A stretch of DNA of 64,000 bases from Puccinellia tenuiflora. Lineage: Eukaryota > Streptophyta > Magnoliopsida > Poales > Poaceae. The stretch lies in contig QRDG01000415.1 of assembly GCA_012064385.1 (NCBI GenBank), positions 1,519,792-1,583,791 of the forward strand, read 5' to 3'. The notes under the pieces are model-generated. The model was given only the letters and a program-made list of their open reading frames with translations. It ran no database searches and was not told where the DNA came from. The translations under genes and the position numbers were made by a program. How positions within the stretch are numbered: the stretch's first letter is position 1; the number at the start of each line of letters is the position of its first letter. Shown in pieces: positions 53,070 through 63,960 of the stretch.

Positions 53070-56000
53070 AACTCATGCTCGTCCTCGAGTATGAAAGTGA
53101 TAAAACTAACATGAACTTTGCAATATAATCACAACATGGATATACAAGATGATTGCTACTGCTACATAAAGTCAAATGATTCATTATTTCAAAGAAGTAG
53201 CAATATGCAAATAGTTTATAAAGTGATATCAAGTATTCAATGAAAAGATGATCAATGATAGTTCACAAACTGCAACATAAAAGATAGTACTATGGACATT
53301 CTTACTTTTGCATACTTGTGGTCCATAGAGTGTAGAAAATCTGAATATAAAAGGTGGACACTTTGGAAAAAATGTGTAAATAAGTAGAGGTAAAGCATGC
53401 ATAAGTTTCATTTATCCTCCAAACTATTCTACTTAAGTTATTGAATGCAATGGTAATACTTGGTGTCAAGCTCTCATTCCCCTATCATAGCATCTTGAAT
53501 GATTAAAGTTGAATGTGAAAGCAAATATGAGTAGTGGCCTTGATAAAGTAAAGGTTAGATGTCTCATGCCCCTTGAATACAAGTACCTACACCATGATTA
53601 CTCAACTTGGGAAACAGAGCAAGTTTAAGTTATCTATCATTGTAAGTAATAACGGTATCATCAAGAGTCTCAACTGGGGTACCTGTTGTCCCATGATATG
53701 GATCAAGCCCATATCAAAACAACAAGACAAACAAACATAATGAACAATCTCAACACCCTCTTTATTTACCACTTCATATAGCTCTTTATTGTAGGGTGTA
53801 TTACAGAGAGTTCAAAATAGCATATAAGTAAATTTCCACCATGAATGATGCATGGCTTAGATTAGCGGCCCAGGATTCTCTCTAACCATTTATACAAACT
53901 CATTTAAACTTAACTCTATTTCCACATTATTTCATCATGATAGGCATCCATAGACAAAAGTACATGATATCAACTAAATAGATAATGGAACATATTGAAA
54001 GCTTTGCATGTGACAGCACATATGGGCTAACTCCCAACCTTAAACATTTATCAAGCCACTATCATCATAATATTAATCACAATGGTTCATCTTTATTGAA
54101 TGCAATAAAAGTAAAGTGTGCATCAAGTTGGCGAGAGCTTTTTTAACCAACTTTTCCCATTACAATAAATAACATCATCATTTTCATTTAGAGGCATAGA
54201 TAACACAAATAACATGATAAACATACTTGGAATAGCATAAAGCTAATAGGTAGATATGGTGCACTCACTGGAAAAACTTGGGTTGAAGGTGTTGGAAACA
54301 AGTTTTTACTTGTTGGAATTTTTGGGCTTGCAAAAGGGAGAAAGATGACCATCTAGATGCATGCATGAGTGTCCATGGAACTAACTAATTCATTTCAAAC
54401 AAGGTGAAATAACATACAGCATCAAAACATGAATAAAAGATAGATCATGATAGAGTATTTGCAAATTATTACTCATAAAGAAGCTCATGAATCATGCAAC
54501 TATATGTGTCATTAAAAATCAACTTAGATATCCCTTTTCCCAACACAATAAAAGCATGCAAGATATTTCAACCCATATTTCTAGTAGCTCTTTCATATAT
54601 AAATGATAGTGGTGGTCTCAAAACAAAAAACAAATAAAAGACGCTCCAAGTTCATGCGATAAAGTGCATTGATAGAAAAACAGAAGTTAGACATGTGCAA
54701 ACCGAGACTATTTTGGTTTAGTGGGGATGTTCTCCACATCCCAAAGCTTATGGTTTTCACCATACTTGGATAACTCATGGTGCATCTCCTGCAATCCCTG
54801 TGAAAAAACTTCAAAACACTGTTTCTCCCATTTCTTTTCTGTGGGGTGATATTAGTAGAGATAAACAAATAGGCCTCTTGCTGCATATAATCCATGGACT
54901 AAAATACATATGAATGATCATAGAGTTTATAATGTTGTATGCCTACTCATAAACTCAATTGGATCGAAAAGATTCAACTCAAAAGTTCAAACTATGCATA
55001 AAACTATATAGGACAGAATCTGTCCAGAAAAACAGCAGCATCAAAACATATTTTTCTGTCCTACTTAAATTTGTCTAAAAATTCTGAAAAACTTCAGGCA
55101 TACAGAGGATGCAAAGTTTCAGTTACAGTAAAAATATCAGCTCATTCGGAGTTACATAATAAGAAATAAAAATCAAACCGTGCACAGACCTATGCTGGAA
55201 TGAAATCTCCGAATAGAAATAGCAACTTTTTCAAACCAAAATGGGTAAAACTTGGCACTTTATTAATTATTCCAGAAACTAAACTAAAAACTAAGTCTCT
55301 TGTTACAGCAAGAGGACACAAAGAAAATTAGAAGTAAAAACAACCGGGTTGCCTCCCGTAAAGCGCTTTCTTTATAGCCATATAGCTAGGCTTACTTACT
55401 TGGTATCAAGATGGTTGAAGTGAGGTGGCTTGGCATCCCCAAGATTAAATTCTTGTACTTACTTGATATATGTAGGGTGAGCCTAGGGGTAACATCCCCA
55501 AGCTTGAGTGTTTGTCCCTCTTGATCTTTGTTTATGTCCCTCAACTCTTCCACTTGAAAGTTCTCTTCACACATAACTCATCATAAAACTTGATTAGAGG
55601 GGTTAGTGTCTCCACAAATTAAATATCCATAGGTTCAGCAAAGACATATCATGAATTGATTCTACACATTAGCTGCTATTACTATGGTTGTGCATTGCTC
55701 TCTGATCAATAGAACCACAGAAAACACAAGTAATGAGAGTAATGCAAAATAAAGACAGAATCTGTCAAAAACTGGACAGCCCATAAAGAGTGAATTTTCA
55801 GAGGCACTTACGTTGCTCAAATCAGACACTTTTGAACTAATGAAATGTGTATTAATAGCTGAATAATGCTTTCATAAAATATCAGGTAAAAATTGCTCAT
55901 CTATGATTTTTAACATTTTTCGCAGTGAAGCTTAGGAATCTATTTTCTTGACAGCAAATCACTATTGTTCAATCTTATCTTTCAAAAGAGATTATGCTTG

Positions 56001-56336
56001 CCATTAATATGAAAAATAAGATACAAAGGTGTGGTTACAGTAGTAAACAAACACCTTGACTCTATTTATTTAGTTTTAGCTTTGGGAGAAGTTTTAATGA
56101 TAGAGACTTTGCAATGGTTCCATTGGCATGAACAACACATGTTCAAGGTCGACCCCAACATCTCCATTACTCATCCTTCTCATTTACTTTCCCAAATTTT
56201 ATATAAAGTGAAAATCTTAGACTAATTGTTAGAGAACAGTAGGTAAAGTTATTTTTCAAGTTCTCAAGATATAAAGGTGTGCCCAAACAGAATTGGAAGT
56301 TAAAGCATAAGGAACACACCACAAAACATTAAACCA
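53070..56336 (-). other. Gene-free internal region of W
   Basis: 3.3 kb, AT-rich. Only short frames without recognisable domains on either strand, with extra CTTGGGGATG-like purine tracts near 55437 and 55490 on the minus strand. Confidence 0.7.
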
Positions 56337-57593
56337 TTAACTTTTAAGTCTAACTCTTTTCCTATGCATTGGGATCTTGTAAGAAAATAAATCATTGAAA
56401 CACAAAGCAAGTAGCATAGGAGGATAAAACAAGTGGAACTTCAAAAGTTTCAATATAAAGAGAGAAGACTTAGTATTATTGAGATATATGAAGTCATGTC
56501 TCCTTCTCTCATAATAACTTTTAGTAGCATCATAAGCAAATTCAACAATGTAACTATCACATAAAGCATTATTTTCCTTCGTCATCATAAAAGTATTATT
56601 ACTCTCCACATAAGCAAAATTCTTCTCATTAGTAATAGTGGGAGTAAAACATTCATAGTCATCATTGTAATCATCATAAATTGGAGTCATGTCATAATCA
56701 TAAGAAATTTTATGCTCAATAGTAGGTGGGCTGAAAAGATCAAATTCATCATTATAATCATCATATATAGGAGGCATAGTATCATCAAAGAAAATTTCCT
56801 CTTCTATGGTGTGAATAGGAGAGTTCAAAAATAAAGTAGGACTCTCATCAGTGAGAGTATTATCACAAGCAGCAAGTATATCATTTTTATCCTCACATAA
56901 AGTTGTAACAACTAAACATGGAGGATTATCAATAAGCATAGGACCATCATCTAAAGCATCATCATATAGCATGTCTAAACCATGTTCTTCATCATTTTTA
57001 GAATCATAAAAGCAAAGTTTATCATCAGCAAAATCTTGAGTGTTACCCTCATCCATAGGTGGTGAAGGTGGATGTTTCCTCTCTTCATTCTCTAGTTCAT
57101 CATTTTCTTCATCTTCTTGCTCTTCATTGTCCTCCTCTTGGGGCTGCATGGGCATCCCCAAGCTTAGGCTTTTGTCATCTTCTTCACATACTTCCTCTTC
57201 CAAGCTTATGTTTTCATCATCTTCTTCCTGCAAAACATTAGATCTTCCTTGGGCAAATCTCTTCCTTGTGTCAACAACATAGATATTTTCATCAAATTCA
57301 TCTATGCAGATATTAAGGATAATGGCAGTCATATTTTTAGATTGAGAAGCTATAGGGCAGGTTTCATGTTCATCAATGAAGGTTTTTAATTCATAGGCTA
57401 CCACAAAAATAACAAATTGCTCTACTTCTGCCATCCCTAAGTGAGCATAATTCCCTGTATGATAAGTTGCAATAACAGGTTCAACTTTATTGGAAGGGCA
57501 TTGGAATTCAAAGTGTCTACAGTATTCAGAGCAACAAGTTTCTTCCTTATGGCAATTAAGAAGCTTACTAGCAATTTCATTTAGATACCTCAT
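56337..57593 (-). CDS. Element W: acidic ORF of unknown function
   Basis: 418 residues starting MRYLNEIASKLLNCHKEETC, about 220 bp after the primer site, where gag would lie. No gag, zinc knuckle or pol motif. Residues ~130-200 are mostly Glu/Asp (EEDDENISLEEEVCEEDDKS). A motif (M)PPIYDDYNDE/TPIYDDYNDD occurs twice (~residues 275-320), each followed by a Phe/Ser/Thr-Pro segment. The C-terminus is basic (KIPMHRKRVRLKS). The frame is intact although the element has no pol. I recall similar frames in non-autonomous Athila-type families of Triticeae, but cannot verify this here. Confidence 0.7.
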   Translation of the reverse strand: MRYLNEIASKLLNCHKEETCCSEYCRHFEFQCPSNKVEPVIATYHTGNYAHLGMAEVEQFVIFVVAYELKTFIDEHETCPIASQSKNMTAIILNICIDEFDENIYVVDTRKRFAQGRSNVLQEEDDENISLEEEVCEEDDKSLSLGMPMQPQEEDNEEQEDEENDELENEERKHPPSPPMDEGNTQDFADDKLCFYDSKNDEEHGLDMLYDDALDDGPMLIDNPPCLVVTTLCEDKNDILAACDNTLTDESPTLFLNSPIHTIEEEIFFDDTMPPIYDDYNDEFDLFSPPTIEHKISYDYDMTPIYDDYNDDYECFTPTITNEKNFAYVESNNTFMMTKENNALCDSYIVEFAYDATKSYYERRRHDFIYLNNTKSSLFILKLLKFHLFYPPMLLALCFNDLFSYKIPMHRKRVRLKS

Positions 57594-57813
57594 GATTTTT
57601 TTAATCTTCTCCCTTCAAAAGATACTCTAAATTCAGCAGCTATCATGGCATTTTTTTAATAGTTTTCCATTTTTTAATTTTTTTGATTTTTTTATAAATG
57701 CAAAACTGAAAGTAAAACTAAACTAAATGCAAACCTGAAAGTAAACTAGAGTATATGCAAAACTGAAAATAAAAATCTAGTGCAAACAAGAATAAAAACT
57801 TAAGCGCTACACA

Positions 57814-57830
57814 CCCCGGCAACGGCGCCA
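57814..57830 (-). other. Primer-binding site of element W
   Basis: Minus strand TGGCGCCGTTGCCGGGG, the Asp-tRNA-type primer site characteristic of Athila elements. Confidence 0.9.
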
Positions 57831-57840
57831 AAAAACGTCT

Positions 57841-59408
57841 TGATACCCACAAGTATAGTGGATCGTTGAAGTCTTCGATGTGTAAGTATAGTATCGATCC
57901 CACGAGGAGTAGAAGGTATAAGTATTTATCCTCTCAAATAAGAGCGTCACTACTTTTATTATCTATGCACTAGACAAGCAAAATGATTAAATGATGCAAG
58001 TGTTTTTGGGTTTTTGGTGTATAGATTGCAATAAAGTAAAATGCTGAGAATACAATATGACAAGTGAAAGCTCTCAAAGAGAGAAAGCCCAATCCTCTAT
58101 GTAGCAAGAGGACAAGCTCAAGTATGTGTTTCTTATAGGTGGAGAGAGTTCCCAAGGGCTAATTAGACTTCATGGCATAAATATTTCTAGAACAACAAGG
58201 TAAATATTTTGTCAAGTTTTAATCTTCTTTGGACGGAGCCATAATTAGGAATAGCTAAATGAATAAACTAAACCTCTTATGATGGATCATGTGGCCAAGT
58301 AAATGACTAAACAAGAGTTATTAAGACATAAAGTCCCACCATAGCATTAATCTTTAAGATCTCCAATACTAATACCCCATAAAGTAACTTCATGATTCGG
58401 TCTCAGGTTTGCTTGTCCCCCTAAGTCCTCCTCAATTCATCACATTATGGTGTTCTCCTATGAGCCCATATAGGTGAAGTGATATGCAGTCGACGTTCGC
58501 ACAACACGATCATAGAATCACATCAAAGATAAAAACTAGACAAAATACCAACACATGTCATATATAAATCATTGCCAATTCATCCTATGCCCCTAGGAAC
58601 ATGAGAGAACTACTCACAACGCCAAGACATGATATTATTCAGTGGTACAAGTGATACAACACAATCTGAAACTATGATCTCCCCACAAAACAATGACACG
58701 TAGCAATTCACAAACATGTAAAATAGCACTTAGACAATGGCTAGGGATCAACCAATCTCAAACTATGAGGGGGATGAAGTGGATCACGAAGATGGTGATG
58801 AAGATGGTGATGGAGATGGTGCTGGTCTTGGCGGTGGTGTTGATGGAGACTCCGGAGGGGGGATGGAGAAGACCTCCGGAGGTGATTCCGGCGGCATTTC
58901 CCCCCTCCGATCTTCTCCGGCGGCAGCCTTCTGTCTCTCTGTTTCTGGTTTTGTGTTTCTCCGCCGCCTCATTCTGGAAAACGTCGGGGGACCTTTTATA
59001 TAGGTGTTTTTAGGTCACGAGGATGCTTCTGGGCGAAGCATCGATGCAAACGGGGCCACGAGGGCCAAATTGGATGGGCCCATGCGGCCTGGTACTGTAG
59101 CCGCGTGGGACCCCCCTTTTGGTCCCCCGACCTCCGTTCGTTGACTTCTTTCGCTCCTAAATCTTCTCCTTCCAAAATAATGACTCCCCTAAATTTATAG
59201 CTCATTATGACGTCGTTAAGGTCCTGAAACAAATATAGAAAGAAATAGGGGTTTTCTGCCTGCGCAGGATTAATTCCATATAAAGGGGAAATCATTATAA
59301 ATTACCAAAAATCATTAAATAACAGTAATATACCCCTTATATGATGCAAATATGAATGGAATATAACTATTATAGTGCAAAGTTCATGTATGCATTTTAG
59401 ATGCATCA
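57841..59408 (-). repeat. 5' LTR of W (1,568 bp, complete)
   Basis: On the minus strand it starts TGATGCATC at 59408 and ends GTGGGTATCA at 57841, ten bases before the primer site. TATA box at 58994-59004. Right flank is GCGTG. Confidence 0.92.
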
Positions 59409-60200
59409 GCGTGCCGCACCCGGCCAGCCGCCTCCGGCTCCTCATTGCGTCAGCTCCCTCACGCGCTCGCGCGCCTGGCTGGTCCGGCCATGGCCGGTTC
59501 CCGCCTGTATCCGCGCGCTGCTCCGCAGTCCGGCTGGCCGCTCGGTGGAATAGGAAAGGCAAACGGGCCGGCTGGAGAAAAAAGAAAAGAAAGAAGAAAA
59601 AAGAGGAGCCGGCCAGCCGGCTAGTAAAAAAAAGGAAATGAAGAAAAGAAAAAGAGCAGGTCGGCTGGAACCCAACCCGGCCATTTGGTTGCCAGTCCGG
59701 CAGCATCCGGGCCGGCAGGGAGCTGACTCGGACGCTTTCGTTTGGTCGCCTGGATGGCTGGAACCAGATCAGCTGCAGTACCTCTGCTTCGACTACGAAA
59801 AACAACGGAAATTATCGCCAAACGACCAGCCGGCAAGAGCACAAGCCGGGACGGTGAAGTGTACACGAATAATGTAAAGGGCTCGGACCGAAGCAAGTTG
59901 GCATAAAAACCCGCCAAAAGCTTCAAACAGCATAAATTCTGTATATCGAGATCTAATGACTAACTTTGTCTCTTGCATGACCATTTTTTACATGAACCTG
60001 CCGAGGCCCTCCCGCTGGCGCCGCATGACCTCGATACCTTCGAGGGCTAGTGACTTCGTATATCGGCTGGCTGCACATGCCTGCAGCCTGCTAGCTGCAG
60101 GCCGCCCCGTCTGGCTGCAGTTTGCAGGCTGCACCAGTCCGACTGCTCTAGTCCGGCTGCAGTCTGCAGACTGCCCTAGTCCGGCTGCATCCGCGCTCAT
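59409..60200 (+). other. Non-coding 3' region of V before the arrays
   Basis: GC-rich, with an A/G-rich stretch (59575-59665) and clusters of CTGCAG (60080-60190). Open frames here overlap in several phases and look compositional. Confidence 0.5.
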
Positions 60201-60480
60201 CTACATCACCCCGAGCCAAGGACTCGGGGGCTGCGTGTCGTCAAGGCGTCAAAGAACTATACCCGTGGGCTGCGCAGCCGCCAAGCCGGCTTCGCGCACC
60301 CGTACGCACATCTACAGCACCTCGAGTTAGGGACTCGGGGGCTGCGCGTCATCAAGACGTCAAAAATCATTCCCGGGTGCTGCGCAGCCGCTAGTCGGCT
60401 CCGCGGACCCGGACGACCAACTCACCACCCCAAGTCATGAACTCGGAGGCTACGCGTCATCAAGACGTAAAAAATCTTCA
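60200..60480 (+). repeat. Diverged ~120-bp repeat units in V
   Basis: GGGACTCGGGGGCTGCG-type motifs recur at ~60220, 60330 and 60440 with CGTCAAAAATCATTCCCGGG-like interiors. They look like older, diverged relatives of the 90-bp units that follow. Confidence 0.6.
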
Positions 60481-61405
60481 CCCCAGCCAAGAGCCCGGGG
60501 GCTGCCACGCCGTGATCCGGCAATATCATTCCCTGGGGCTGTACATCCGCAGACCCGGAGGACTTCATCACCCCGGCAAAGAGACCGGGGGCTGCCACGC
60601 CGTCACCGGCAATCTCATTCCCGGGGCCTGCACAGTTACAGACCCAGAGAACTTCATCACCCCGGCCAAGAGCCCGGGGGCTGCCACGCCGTCAGCCGGC
60701 AATATCATTCTCGAGGGCTGCGCATCCGCAGACCCAGAGGACTTCATCACCCCAGCCAAGAGCCCGGGGGCTGCCACACCGTCAGCCGGCAATCTCATTC
60801 CCGGGGCCTGCACAGCTGCAGACCCGGAGGACTTCATCACCCCGGCCAAGAGCCGGGGGGCTGCCACGCCATCAACGGTAATCTCATTCCCGGGGCCTGC
60901 ATAGCTGCAGACCCGGAGGACTTCATCACCCCGGCCAAGAGCCCGGGGGCTGCCACGCCGTCAGCCGACAATCTCATTCCCGGGGGCTGCACATCCGCAG
61001 ACCTGGAGGACTTCATCACCCCGGCCAAGAGCCCGGGAGCTACCACGCCGTCCGCCGGCAATATCATTCCCGGGGCCTGCACAGCTGCAGACCCGGAGGA
61101 CTTCATCACCCCGGCCAAGAGCCCGGGAGCTGCCACGCCGTCAGCCGGCAATCTCATTCTCGGGGGCTGCGCATCCGCAGACCCGGAGGACTTCATCATC
61201 CCGGCCAAGAGCCCGGGGGCTGCCACGCCGTCAGCCGGCAATATCATTCCCGGGGGCTGCGCATCCGCAGACCCGGAGTACTTTAGCACCCCGGCCAAGA
61301 GCCCGGGGGCTGCCACGCCGTCAGCCGGCAATATCATTCCCGGGGGCTGCGCATCCGCAGACCCGGAGGACTTCAACATCCCGGCCAAGAGCCCGCAGGC
61401 TGCCA
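60480..61405 (+). repeat. 90-bp tandem array (about ten copies) in V
   Basis: CTTCATCAC-type anchors lie at 60563, 60652, 60742, 60832, 60921, 61011, 61101, 61191, 61281 and 61371, i.e. 89-90 bp apart. Each unit holds GAGCCCGGGGGCTGCCACGC, a GGCAAT(A/C)TCATTCCCGGGG segment and CCGCAGACCCGGAGGA. Because 90 is divisible by three, both strands show long open frames with 30-residue repeats; I take these as by-products. Confidence 0.95.
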
Positions 61406-62130
61406 CGTTCAAGGCTTTTAATCCAGCTCCAAGGCCTCAAGACTTCTAGGTTTTTTCATCTGGCTTCAAGGCTTTTAATCCGGCTGCAGGCTTCAAGGCT
61501 TTTAATCCGGATTCAAGGCTTCTAGTCTTTTTTATCTGGCTTCAAGGCTTTTCATCCGGCTGCAGGCTTCAAGGATTTTAATCCGGCTGCAGGCTTCAAG
61601 GCTTTTAATCCGGCTTCAAGGTTTCTAGGCTTTTTCATCTAGCTTCAAGGCTTTTAATCCGGCTGCAGGCTTCAAGGCTTTTAATCCGACTGCAGGCTTC
61701 AAGGCTTTTAATCCGGCTTCATGGCTTCTAGGCTTTTTCATCTGGATTCAAGGCTTTTAATCCGGCCGCAGGCTTCAAGGCTTTTAATCCGGCTTCAAGG
61801 CTTCTAGGCTTTTTCATCTAGCTTCAAGGCTTTTCATCCGGCTTCAACTTTCATCCGGCTTCAAGGATTTTCATCCGGCTTCAACTTCGTCCGGCTTCAG
61901 GTTCATCCGGCTTCAAGTTCATCCGGCTTCAACTTCGTCCGGCGTCAACTTCGTCCGGTTTCAACTTCGTCCGGCTTCAACTTCGTCCGGCTTCAAGTTC
62001 ATCCAGCTTCAAGTTCGTCCGGCGTCAAGTTCATCCGGCTTCAACTTCGTCCGGCTTCAACTTCGTCCAGCTTCAAGTTCAGCCGGCATCAAGTTCGTCC
62101 GGCTTCAAGTTCATCCGGCTTCAACTCCAG
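61406..62130 (+). repeat. Short-unit tandem array (CTTCAAGG / CCGGCTTCAA) in V
   Basis: First part: mixed units of GGCTTCAAGGCTTTTAATCC and GGCTGCAGGCTTCAAGG. From ~61840: 18-bp units such as CGTCCGGCTTCAACTT and CATCCGGCTTCAAGTT, more than 14 copies. It follows the 90-bp array without a gap. Confidence 0.93.
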
Positions 62131-62231
62131 TTTTCAGCCGGCCCCAGCTCCAATTTCACCATTTCGACCACGACAATCAAGACAAGGGGAAGCTCGTGAA
62201 GCCTTCCCAGTAAGCAGCAAACCCTCCACGC

Positions 62232-62244
62232 GCTCGGGGGCTAG
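62232..62244 (+). other. Polypurine tract of V
   Basis: GCTCGGGGGCTAG directly before TGTCGGGGGGATGACC. The minus-strand A-family copy has the related CCTGGGGGCTAC in the same place. Confidence 0.75.
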
Positions 62245-62339
62245 TGTCGGGGGGATGACCCCCGGGTATACCAAAGTCCACGACACAACAAAAGAACAAG
62301 AGAAGCAAACCACGAAGATCAAGCAGGCTGCTGGCTGCT

Positions 62340-62455
62340 GGCTGCAGGCCGCCCCGTCCGGCTGCAGGCTGCAGGCCGCCCCGTCCGGCTGCAGGCTACA
62401 GGCCGCCCCGTCCGGCTGCAGGCAGCAGGCTGTCCTGTCCGGCTGCAGGCTGCCC
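62340..62455 (+). repeat. 27-bp tandem repeat in V LTR
   Basis: GCCCCGTCCGGCTGCAGG recurs at about 62351, 62378 and 62405, and degenerately at 62432. Confidence 0.92.
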
Positions 62456-62509
62456 TGAGTAGTACTAGCTGGGCCCCATGGGCCACCCCTTTGTCCCCTG
62501 GGCATCCCC

Positions 62510-62517
62510 TTTATAAG
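62510..62517 (+). promoter_or_regulatory. TATA box of V LTR
   Basis: TTTATAAG followed by a likely start region; same relative place as TATAAAAGG in U. Confidence 0.5.
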
Positions 62518-62770
62518 GTGCACCAGGGAGCTCTTGAGATGCAACTTTTGGGAAACCCTAGATAGATGTTTTGGGAGGTGGAGGCTCTTCTCATCCCCAC
62601 CCACCCCTTCTTCCTCCTCTAGCTAGAGAGAGAAACACAGCTTAAGGAGCAACCATGTAGCCCGAGATCTATGCCATGATATACATCAGACATGCAGGAC
62701 GTAGGGGTGTTACCTCAACAAGGAGGGCCCCGAACCTGGGTACATCGCGTGTGTTTGCCGTGCTTGCTAC

Positions 62771-63103
62771 CCAATCCCGCCGGAACGCCATCGCCGCCTT
62801 GCTCCACAATCTTCCCCATCTTCGATGGGTATGCCGTGCTATCCACCATGATAGTGGCTGACGCTTTTCTCTCCCCCTGTGCGTGAGTGAGGAGGCCTGA
62901 CGGAGTTCCTTTGGGCAGCCACAACCTCGGGCTCGCCAATCTTGTAATTGCCGCTCGCTCCACCAGTCGATCTTCTCCGCAGGTGGTGGGGGTGGAGGAA
63001 CGTTCCGGTTCGCCGCCGCAGCGCGACGATCAGCGGAAGCTTGGATGCGCGAGGGTGAGACTGGCTTGGAGGCCGTAGTGTCGGCCTTCTTCTTCGATGG
63101 CAT
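62771..63103 (-). pseudogene. A-family gag N-terminus, minus strand (truncated)
   Basis: It starts MPSKKKADTTASKPVSPSRI, close to MPPKKKPEVAASKPASPTRT of element A, followed by a similar RRAAAANRNVPPPPPP stretch. The frame stays open to 62669, but the sequence below ~62770 belongs to LTR V. No capsid core is present. Confidence 0.75.
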
Positions 63104-63172
63104 GCTTGGTGAAGAACTTGGGGTCGATGAAGATGAATCCAGCGCTTGCGCGCCCCTACCTGGCGCGCCAGA

Positions 63173-63298
63173 TGTCATGTCTCGGATCACGGACACCATG
63201 AGTAAAGGATACCCTCTTTTTAGGTTCGGCACAGGGCGTGAAGGTGGATGGAAGACACCTTCCCTGGGAGTACCTCACCAAGCTTTCCGATCGACGTA
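63173..63298 (-). repeat. A-family LTR end, minus strand (126 bp)
   Basis: On the plus strand TGTCATGTCTCGGATCACGG and GAGTAAAGGATACCC, matching the LTR ends at 26739 and 18349. Cut by the CACTA terminus. Confidence 0.8.
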
Positions 63299-63319
63299 CA
63301 CTAGTGGGAAAAAGGTTAC

Positions 63320-63565
63320 CCGTGGCGCACCAGTTTTGCTCTCCTGTGGCGTAGGGCCCTACGCCACGGATTTCCATGCCACGGGTAACACAATAGCCGT
63401 GGCGCAGGTGTCCCTGTGCGCCATGGGTATATACATAGCCGTGGGGCACCAAAATTAGGTGTGCCACGGGTATGTCTATAAACCAGTGGCGCACCTCGTT
63501 TTGATGCACCACGACAGTAGGCACATACCCATGGCGCACCTTGTTTTGGTGCGCCACGGCTACGA
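63320..63565 (+). repeat. Subterminal repeats of the CACTA element
   Basis: At least seven GTGGCGCA / TGCGCCAC-type motifs in direct and inverted orientation, including near-hairpin GTGGCGTAGGGCCCTACGCC (63350-63369). Confidence 0.85.
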
Positions 63566-63639
63566 ATTTCCAAATTAAAAAAAAGAGCCACCGGCCACCA
63601 CCCACGTCGGCGTGTCCGGCAGCTCGCCGGCCGTCGTGG

Positions 63640-63960
63640 AGGTGGTCGCCGGGGAGTTGCTCGTGTCGTGGAGGAGGTCGCCGTCGTGGAGGAGGTCGCC
63701 GTGGTGGAGGAGGTCACCGTCATGGAGGAGGTCGCCGTGGTAGAGGAGGACACCATTGTGGAGGAGGTTGCCGTTGTGGAGGATGTCGTCGTCAAGGTCG
63801 CCGTCATGGAGGAGCTTGCCATCATGGAGCAGGGGCCGTCGTGGAGGAGCTCACCGTCAATGGCGGAGGCGCCGTCGTGGAGGAGCTCGCCATCGTGAAG
63901 GAGGTCGCTGGCCGCCGTGGAGATGCTAGCCGGCCGTCCCCGGCCGCCACCGTGAGGAGG
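63640..63960 (+). repeat. Degenerate 9/18-bp minisatellite (GTGGAGGAGGTCGCCGTC)
   Basis: GTGGAGGAG(G/C)TCGCC-like units fill the stretch. The open frame at 63668-63898 (EEVAVVEEVAVVEE...) is a product of this repeat, not a recognisable protein. Confidence 0.85.

Larger units (their letters stand above)
52212..59408 (-). mobile_element. Element W: Athila-type Gypsy retrotransposon, minus strand, 3' LTR truncated
   Basis: Read on the minus strand: 5' LTR (59408 to 57841), spacer, Asp-tRNA-type primer site (57830-57814), one long acidic ORF (57593-56337), 3.3 kb without genes, purine tract AAGCTTGGGGATAT and the first 844 bp of the 3' LTR. The remaining ~720 bp of the 3' LTR are absent because element X begins there. 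No protease, RT or integrase was recognised, so it is non-autonomous. The LTR copies differ by ~2.6% by eye (about one million years at the rate used above). Confidence 0.85.
59409..62770 (+). mobile_element. Element V: 3' end of a Gypsy (probably Tat-type) element
   Basis: No coding domain is left. The order non-coding GC-rich region, two tandem arrays, purine tract and TG-starting LTR is that of a 3' end on the plus strand. The LTR resembles U and A around GCAGGACGTAGGGG and AACCTGGGTA. Tat-lineage elements are known to carry tandem repeats in this position, which is the basis of the assignment. The right border with minus-strand A-family sequence (~62770) is approximate. Confidence 0.65.
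62245..62770 (+). repeat. 3' LTR of V, truncated
   Basis: It starts TGTCGGGGGGATGACCCCCG, a near-perfect hairpin at the LTR tip. Contains TTTATAAG (62510), a 27-bp minisatellite (62340-62455) and GCAGGACGTAGGGGTG...AACCTGGGTACA. It passes into minus-strand A-family gag near 62770; its own end is missing. Confidence 0.7.
62771..63298 (-). mobile_element. 5' end of an A-family element, minus strand
   Basis: On the minus strand: end of the 5' LTR (63298 to 63173, truncated by a CACTA element), primer region TGGCGCGCCAGGTAGGGG, and gag N-terminus starting at 63103. It resembles 18300-18600 of element A. Confidence 0.78.

Noticed and set aside
60437..61412. Long open frames on both strands with 30-residue repeats
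   Set aside because: They follow from a 90-bp tandem array whose period is divisible by three; no start context, domain or codon bias supports a gene.
26739..63298. The two minus-strand A-family pieces (26739-28164 and 62771-63298) as two halves of one element split by a 34-kb nest
   Set aside because: Orientation and order would fit, but their LTR ends differ strongly (only ~75% alike by eye after the first bases), so they are not the two LTRs of one insertion unless it is very old.
63668..63898. EEVAVV-repeat protein
   Set aside because: Pure translation of a 9/18-bp minisatellite inside a CACTA element.
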